From Epiperipatus broadwayi (lineage: Eukaryota > Onychophora > Udeonychophora > Euonychophora > Peripatidae), in contig JAQFVV010012418.1 in assembly GCA_028023455.1 (NCBI GenBank), positions 10,111,279-10,175,278 on the forward strand: a DNA stretch of 64,000 nt, in the 5' to 3' direction. The notes below the pieces were generated by a model. It did no database searches and was not told the origin of the DNA. It saw only the letters and a program-made list of their open reading frames with translations. The translations under genes and the position numbers were made by a program. Shown piece by piece: positions 58,103 through 64,000 of the stretch. The first letter of the stretch is position 1. Every line of letters begins with the position of its first letter.

Positions 58103-58980
58103 ACTTTTTTACTAAATACAACAGCATGCATTTATTCTATCATATTATTTTATTTAAGAATAATGTATAATATTTATAAAGCAAGTAAAAATTTTTTTTA
58201 TTTTTTTTTATTTATTTTTCAGCGTAATAATACGTTATAATATTAATCACTTGCACGCTCACGTATGAATTGCCAGCAGATAATTGATTACTATTACAAA
58301 AGAACAACTTGTAATATTAATCATTCCACGCATATCTAAATATATCTATTATATTCCTAGAGATACTTTAAAATTTACAAAACCATTACAACAGATACAC
58401 GTTCTACCCTCAGCAAAAAAATTTAATGATAAAATTTAAATGTATATTAAATACATGCAATATTTTGGAGAATAAAGATCTAAAGTTATTGCCTAAGGTT
58501 AATATAATTCAATAAATCGTGAAACTTTCAATTTTATCTCGTTATGGATTACATTTAAATCATACTGTGCAGTGGAATAAAATGTTTAACAACAGATTTA
58601 AAAGTAATATTTTACAAGTTTATATCAATTCTTTGTAATATGAAAATAATAATATAACCCCCTATGTGTCTAATAAATTTTCTAACAATATTGTTAAAAG
58701 CATCAATTTAAGATTAATTCCAAAAATCTCAGCCTTTTCCTAAATAATGTATATAAATAAAATAACACAAACGTATTCTATAGAATTAATATATACCAAA
58801 AAAAAAACAAAAACGCCAATGACAATAAGGTCTACTTAATACTCATACAATGCTTTTATTTTAATATTAAATAAATAAAACTACATGTGATGTGATGTAT
58901 TGTGGCTTCTCCTTAAACGAAGTCAAGAATATCTCAGCAATTAAGCCCAGATAAACCTGTTAGCCACTTTATTTTCCATT
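58103..58980. other. AT-rich non-coding sequence
   Basis: Nothing recognised. The right edge may include the 3' untranslated end of the LINE that follows. Confidence 0.4.
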
Positions 58981-58987
58981 CCCCACT

Positions 58988-60235
58988 CTAAATTTTCCCA
59001 TATTCTGCTCCATCCCATTTCCACAACATAATCTTTGTCAACTCTATAACCTTTATATCTAAATCCCCTTTATCTTTTCCCAAATCCAGCATAAAAAACA
59101 ATAATTCACTTTCTGTATAATCACTTTTTTCATATTTATTCTTCCATAACTTCATTATATGTACCCTTTCTTTTTTCAAGCATTTACATTCAATTAACAA
59201 ATGCCTAATATTTTCTATTCCTTCCTTACATAATTTACAAAATAAATCACCCATTTTTTTCCATTTACATGTATATTCTCTTGTAGCTAAAGACCCCATT
59301 TGAGCCTTAATTAATAAACTACTTTCCTTACTTTTATCATATATTAACTCACACCTAATATTCTGTTTATTTCTATATATATTTAAATTATTTTTACTCT
59401 CCATACTATTTCTCCATCTCTCTAACTTCCTATTTTTTATTAATAAATCTATTCTTTTATCCTATTCCTTACTACTACAACACTCAACAATCCTCTTAAC
59501 ACAATCATCCCATCTTTTATACAAATATACTGATATGAATTCTTTATCCAAATCTTTTGCATACCACATTACCTTTCTCACCCATCTTGTTACCTGACCT
59601 TTACTCATAACCCAATTAAATACTATTTTGGCTATTCTTTTATTATCCATAAACTGCAATCTTCCAAACATTTTCATTTTACTTTTTGCATCTCTCATAT
59701 GAAAAGTTGACCATCCCATTTCTCCTTAAATTGCATCTCTTGCTGTCCATACACCTGCATCCAATGCATGTCTTCCTACTTCCTTTTGAACTTTTTCTAA
59801 GTAATTTAATATCTCTTTACTAACATATAATGCATCATTACCATATGTTAACACTGCTACTGCAACTCCTTTCCATATAATTCTAACTACATCATATTTA
59901 TTATATGAAAACACTGTTAATTTCTTTATCAATCTCTTTCTTTTCTTTGCTTCATTTATCAATTTTTTCTCCCATTCATCCAAATAATTTTTTTGATTAC
60001 TTAAAATAATATTCAAATAACTATATCTATTCACCACACTTAACTTAATATTTCCTAATAAAAATTCTACATCTTCTCTTTCCTCAGTATTAACCATCAT
60101 TATATTTGATTTTTCTTCACTAAATTTAATCCCCATCTCTTTACCCACCCTTGCACATGTCCTCAACATAATATCCATATCTTCTCTTTTTTCTGCACAC
60201 AAAATATATCATCCACAAAAAAAAGATCTGACAAA
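58988..60235 (-). pseudogene. LINE 3' half: RT C-terminus and CCHC-like zinc knuckle
   Basis: The minus strand shows LFFVDDIFC near 60205-60230 (RT motif C, normally ADD), then a one-base shift within a T run. CAEKREDMDIMLRTCARVGK and IKFSEEKSNIMMVN follow (motif D region). The same frame continues through a TAA near 59726 and a TAG near 59462 to the end at 58988. The last part has FCKLCKEGIENIRHLLIECK, a CX2CX8HX4C knuckle typical of the C-terminus of I, Jockey or CR1-type LINEs. Only one frameshift and two stops break about 400 codons. The endonuclease and upstream RT motifs are missing, as in ordinary 5'-truncated LINE copies. It is unlike the RTE relic at 20.7 kb. Confidence 0.82.
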
Positions 60236-61073
60236 ATATATACTCCCTTACTACCTATTAATGGTATCTATCCCTCTTCCTAATCTTTTTATTGCTCTTT
60301 CTTATGGATTGTTCCTCACTTCTTTCTTATAGTACTCTTATCACTAACATGACTCATTCAAACTCAATAACAATCAACAATCTTATAAAAAATGTATAAA
60401 GTGATTTTCCAATATAAGAATTACTACAATATTTATTTTCACACTCTGGTTAGTAAGATTCTATCTAAGATTTAATCCCACATCTCACAATACTAAATCA
60501 CTCTTTCTAAAAAATTAAATAATAGTAAGACCAGAAATAAAACCCATGCACCAGCTGATATTTTTGCAGCTACATGGAATCTAATCTCATTAACAACAAC
60601 TCAGTGAGTTGGCTATTGAATATACCAATTAATATGCATTAGATATATATTTATTATTACTCAGTTATATGAACGTCTATCTATCTTATTGTTTTTCTAC
60701 TTGAAATTTCTTTTGCTTCAATAAGATTTGTAAATAATCCTCCATTGTTTATAGTAAATCTAATAAAGTTAATTTAGATCTAAATAAATAACAATGGTTT
60801 TGTTGTTTTAAAATTCATAAAAAGTTCAATAGTCAAAAGAGGCAGAACTTAATACAATTCTTGGAGCTTAAGTTCTAAAAACTGCCACTTTACCAATATA
60901 CCAATCCACATAAGGCAATTAATGTGATATCTCAATAGCAATATATATATATAATCCCAACTATCACATGATTCTATAGAAATAAACTATCCAAATTTTT
61001 TTGCTGTTCATAGTGTTTTATATTTGCTGAAATCAATAACTATATAAATAATTTTAGTATATTTCTATATTGT
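60236..61073. other. AT-rich non-coding sequence
   Basis: 60236-60350 may still be decayed LINE, but I cannot align it. Nothing else recognised. Confidence 0.4.
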
Positions 61074-62418
61074 TTATATTAATATATGTTTTTATTGAAT
61101 CATTAGTAAAAGAAGAAGTACATTAAGGAAATAAATCTCTATGTACAAATAATCTGCAGTGAAACTAATAGTTTGATCATTGCGAATCTTAGATACAATA
61201 TAAAATCTGTTTAAAATACTTTGTGTAAATAAAATATACTAAAGTATTATTATTTACAATGTTTTTTTTAAACTGTTAGTCTTTATTTTACCATACTGAT
61301 AAGACTTTTAAGAGTTCCAACAAACATTTCACTTTCAGTATAATCTTATTTTAGTCATAATCTAAAATGTCATTCATAATGTGATCCTAGAGAGATACAA
61401 ATAATAATATAAATATATATTAACTCACTTTAAAAATTTAACACTTAAAACTATAAAAATATCATTTATAATAATTAAACAAGTTGTTAGAATAAAAGTC
61501 ACTACAATACTAACAGCAAAAATATTAACCAAATACATTTATTTTGTGAATATAAATGAAATGATACAGCCAACTACTGAATATTGTGATATTATTAAAG
61601 ACTAACAATTGAAAAAAACAAAAGTTTATAATTAATAATGCATTAATATATTTTACTCACATAAAATATTTTAAAAAGATTTTATATAGTACCTACTATT
61701 CACAAAGACCATTAGTCATTATTTCCATAATTAGTTTCATCCCACAACCTTTATCCCAATAAGAAAAACTAGTTTAGAAAATATTAAATTTATACTTAAT
61801 ATTAGTTTTTAATAGTCACTTGTGATACTATTTCTTTTCTTAAGAAAACTCCATATAATAAGCCAATTGAAATCTTCAAAATTATATTACTGATTCATAC
61901 ACAATAATCCAAGGTATTTATTTTGTCATTAATTTATTAAAACATAGTCAAATATAATTATTTTCAAATTCATATTAAGTATTATTTGCAATTTCAAGAT
62001 AAAACATCATAGTTTAAATAGCTCTTATTTATTACAATAGTTTTATAGGTAATGGGAAACAAAATATTTTAAACAAATTTGTTCATAAACCATTTTCCTA
62101 ATTTTTATCGTAGAAAAAAAACCCATTTTCCTTATATCACAATGTTTAATTTAGATTAAAATTAAATTTGTTATGTATTATTCTTTATTAATTAAGAAAA
62201 AAAATACATGAAGTAAATACTTTACACAAATCTGTTTATAAACCATATGTGTCAATTCTGTTTATTAATAACATATACATAATTACAATCAATGCATATT
62301 GATTATATTAATAATTATTGTCAAACTATTAAGTTCACTGCAGATTATTTATACATAAAGATTTATTTCCTTAATGCATTTCTTATACTAATGATTCAAT
62401 AAAAATGTATTAATATAA
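61074..62418. mobile_element. 1.35-kb element with about 105-bp terminal inverted repeats
   Basis: 61074-61180 is mirrored by about 62313-62418. Shared words include tttttattgaatcattagta, cattaaggaaataaatct and aataatctgcagtgaa, with about ten mismatches. The interior is AT-rich without any transposase frame, as in a non-autonomous DNA transposon or foldback element. No clear TSD. Confidence 0.7.
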
Positions 62419-63296
62419 GCCATATAGACCAAAGTTTTGATTGTTTTATCTCTAAGATTACAAAATAAGATCTACAAACAAACATTTATAATTAAGAAAT
62501 TTATAGCAGGAATAGTGATTATCACATGTGACCATGTAACATATACAAAATGTTTCAATTTTCAAAATATTCTAAACAATCATTAGGTAGTTTTACTTTT
62601 ACAAAATATCTATAAATAATTGAGAATATTTTTTGAATATTATTTTTCATAAAAATTACTCAATAATCCATGATTAATTTGTACCTTGATAAAAAACACT
62701 TAATATTATGAAATTTTATGTGAATATTTAATTATTCTATAATCTAAAAATTACTTCATGTTACACACATTTGTTTCATTAATAGTTCCAAATATAATTC
62801 TTAACTATATTTTGAGTATTAAAAATAATTACAACTGTAAAACAAATAATATGATTTACAATAATTTAAATATAATTTTTAATAAGTGAGTTGAAAAAAA
62901 CCTACTCACAATTTGCAAAATTATAAGTTTCATTTTAAATTTTGCCACATTTATTCAGACATTTTATCTACCAGATATTGTGGATTTAAACTTACTGTGA
63001 TTCTGAAAAGATTATTTTTTTTTCCATAGATTAACAAAAAATATTTTTCTCTATTTAAATTCAGATCATTATGTTTTAATGTTTTAGAATTTAAATGTTG
63101 TAACAGGAACGAAGTTCAAACCCTGTTACAAAGGGAATTATAGATATTTATGCACATACCTGGAAACATAGAGATGTATATAATTATTAAAAAATTTAGA
63201 GAAGTAAACATTCTATAAATCATCTTGTTTATGTGATTTATTTCTCACTATATTGTTTCATGAGATATGCATACATATAATTGTTAAATTGCCAAA
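62419..63296. other. AT-rich non-coding sequence
   Basis: A B-box-like gaagttcaaaccct near 63110 suggests a SINE fragment, but there is no A box. Nothing else recognised. Confidence 0.4.
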
Positions 63297-63342
63297 TGTG
63301 CATTGAGAGTATATATATATATATATATATATACTCTCAATG

Positions 63343-63375
<33 letters not shown>
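63297..63375. repeat. (TA)n palindrome
   Basis: tgtgcattgagagta, then (TA)n, then tactctcaatgcaca: a perfect inverted repeat followed by another TA run. It resembles the palindrome at 8713-8815. Confidence 0.92.
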
Positions 63376-63379
<4 letters not shown>

Positions 63380-64000
63380 ATATGGAATGTGAAAGAAAAT
63401 TAAAAATGATGATTATTACTTTACATTTTTATTCTTTTGATAAAAGATAGATTTGCTATCAGAAGATTATATATATATAAAATGTTCTACATGTTCAGGT
63501 AAAAATATATTTTTTGGTTTTGTGTATTATTTTTTTTTGTTGTTGTTGTGTGTCCTTGTGACTCTTGTCTTCCAAATTCCAAGAAGATTGCTTTTAGCTT
63601 GAATGTATTAAAATGTTTTTGTCAAATTTTTATAACTTGACAGTGGGAGTTGGATTTGGAAGAGTAACAAAAGAATAGAAAATCAAGTGAGATAGCGATC
63701 CTACATATTTTTGTTATCAGAGATTCGATCCCAAGTAAGATTCCTAAGCAATTAATAAATAGTTGGCTATTTTATGTAAGATAAAATATAAAATATTTTC
63801 TCTGATTAAAAATAAAATCATTAATTACCCTTTGGTACCTGAACAGTGAGCCAAGGTAAATTTTTTCTCTATAGACATATTTGAGAAACATTTACATAAA
63901 TGTTGGAGTTTGGTAATTATAATAATTCTTAATATAAATAAAGATTTTATTGGCATGTCATATTTGAAACTGAGGAATAAAAAAGAAATGCAACTGAATA
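63376..64000. other. AT-rich non-coding sequence
   Basis: Nothing recognised. Confidence 0.45.

Noticed and set aside
63700-63740. gagattcgatccc as a tRNA B box
   Set aside because: No A box or acceptor pairing within 80 bases on either side; too short to call.

Overview
The window looks like nuclear, repeat-rich intergenic or intronic DNA from an AT-rich invertebrate animal; I cannot name the phylum. The reasons are roughly three-quarters A+T by eye, abundant (TA)n, (ATT)n, (CA)n and (GATA)n microsatellites, tRNA-derived retrocopies, several Penelope-like elements (PLEs) encoding reverse transcriptase (RT) plus a GIY-YIG endonuclease, RTE-type and other LINE relics, and a Ty3/Gypsy-like LTR element. 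There is no sign of bacterial gene organisation, and no host gene can be assigned with confidence.

Layout. 1-19 kb is mostly unrecognised AT-rich sequence with small insertions: a tRNA retrocopy with a 16-bp target-site duplication (TSD) at 1.4 kb, foldback elements at 2.1, 3.6 and 8.8-9.7 kb, and microsatellites. 19-22 kb holds RTE-type LINE relics. 22.7-24.1 kb is a decayed PLE (PLE1). 24.9-26.3 kb has two GC-richer islands that could be host exons. 27.2-40.3 kb is a nested complex. 43.9-48.7 kb has dispersed repeats, a decayed second hammerhead element and a gag-like relic. 49.9-53.9 kb is a nearly perfect PLE palindrome (PLE3). 54.3-56.4 kb is a divergent PLE (PLE4) with a tRNA-like insertion in its tail. 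59-60.2 kb is the 3' part of a LINE, and 61.1-62.4 kb an element with about 105-bp terminal inverted repeats.

The nested complex at 27.2-40.3 kb is the centrepiece. A head-to-head inverted pair of PLE C-terminal fragments (PLE2) was interrupted in its right arm by a 4.6-kb block of 466-bp units: 8 complete units in one orientation, then about 1.8 units inverted, flanked by a 12-bp TSD. Every complete HHR segment in that block folds by inspection as a type I hammerhead ribozyme (CUGAUGA...GAAAC, palindromic stem III, two-part stem I with internal loop). This resembles metazoan retrozymes, the self-cleaving circular-RNA retroelements thought to use PLE machinery. A non-autonomous LTR element (33118-40200) then inserted in a TA tract of the same PLE arm and split off its 3' end.

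An unusual common theme is that PLE1, PLE2, PLE3, the hammerhead array and its decayed relative at 45.8 kb are all head-to-head inverted pairs with the minus-strand copy on the left and both 3' ends facing outward. Hammerhead-like motifs, degenerate in the core, also sit in the 3' tails of PLE2, PLE3 and PLE4. Together these suggest that the autonomous PLEs and the small ribozyme elements share one insertion mechanism.
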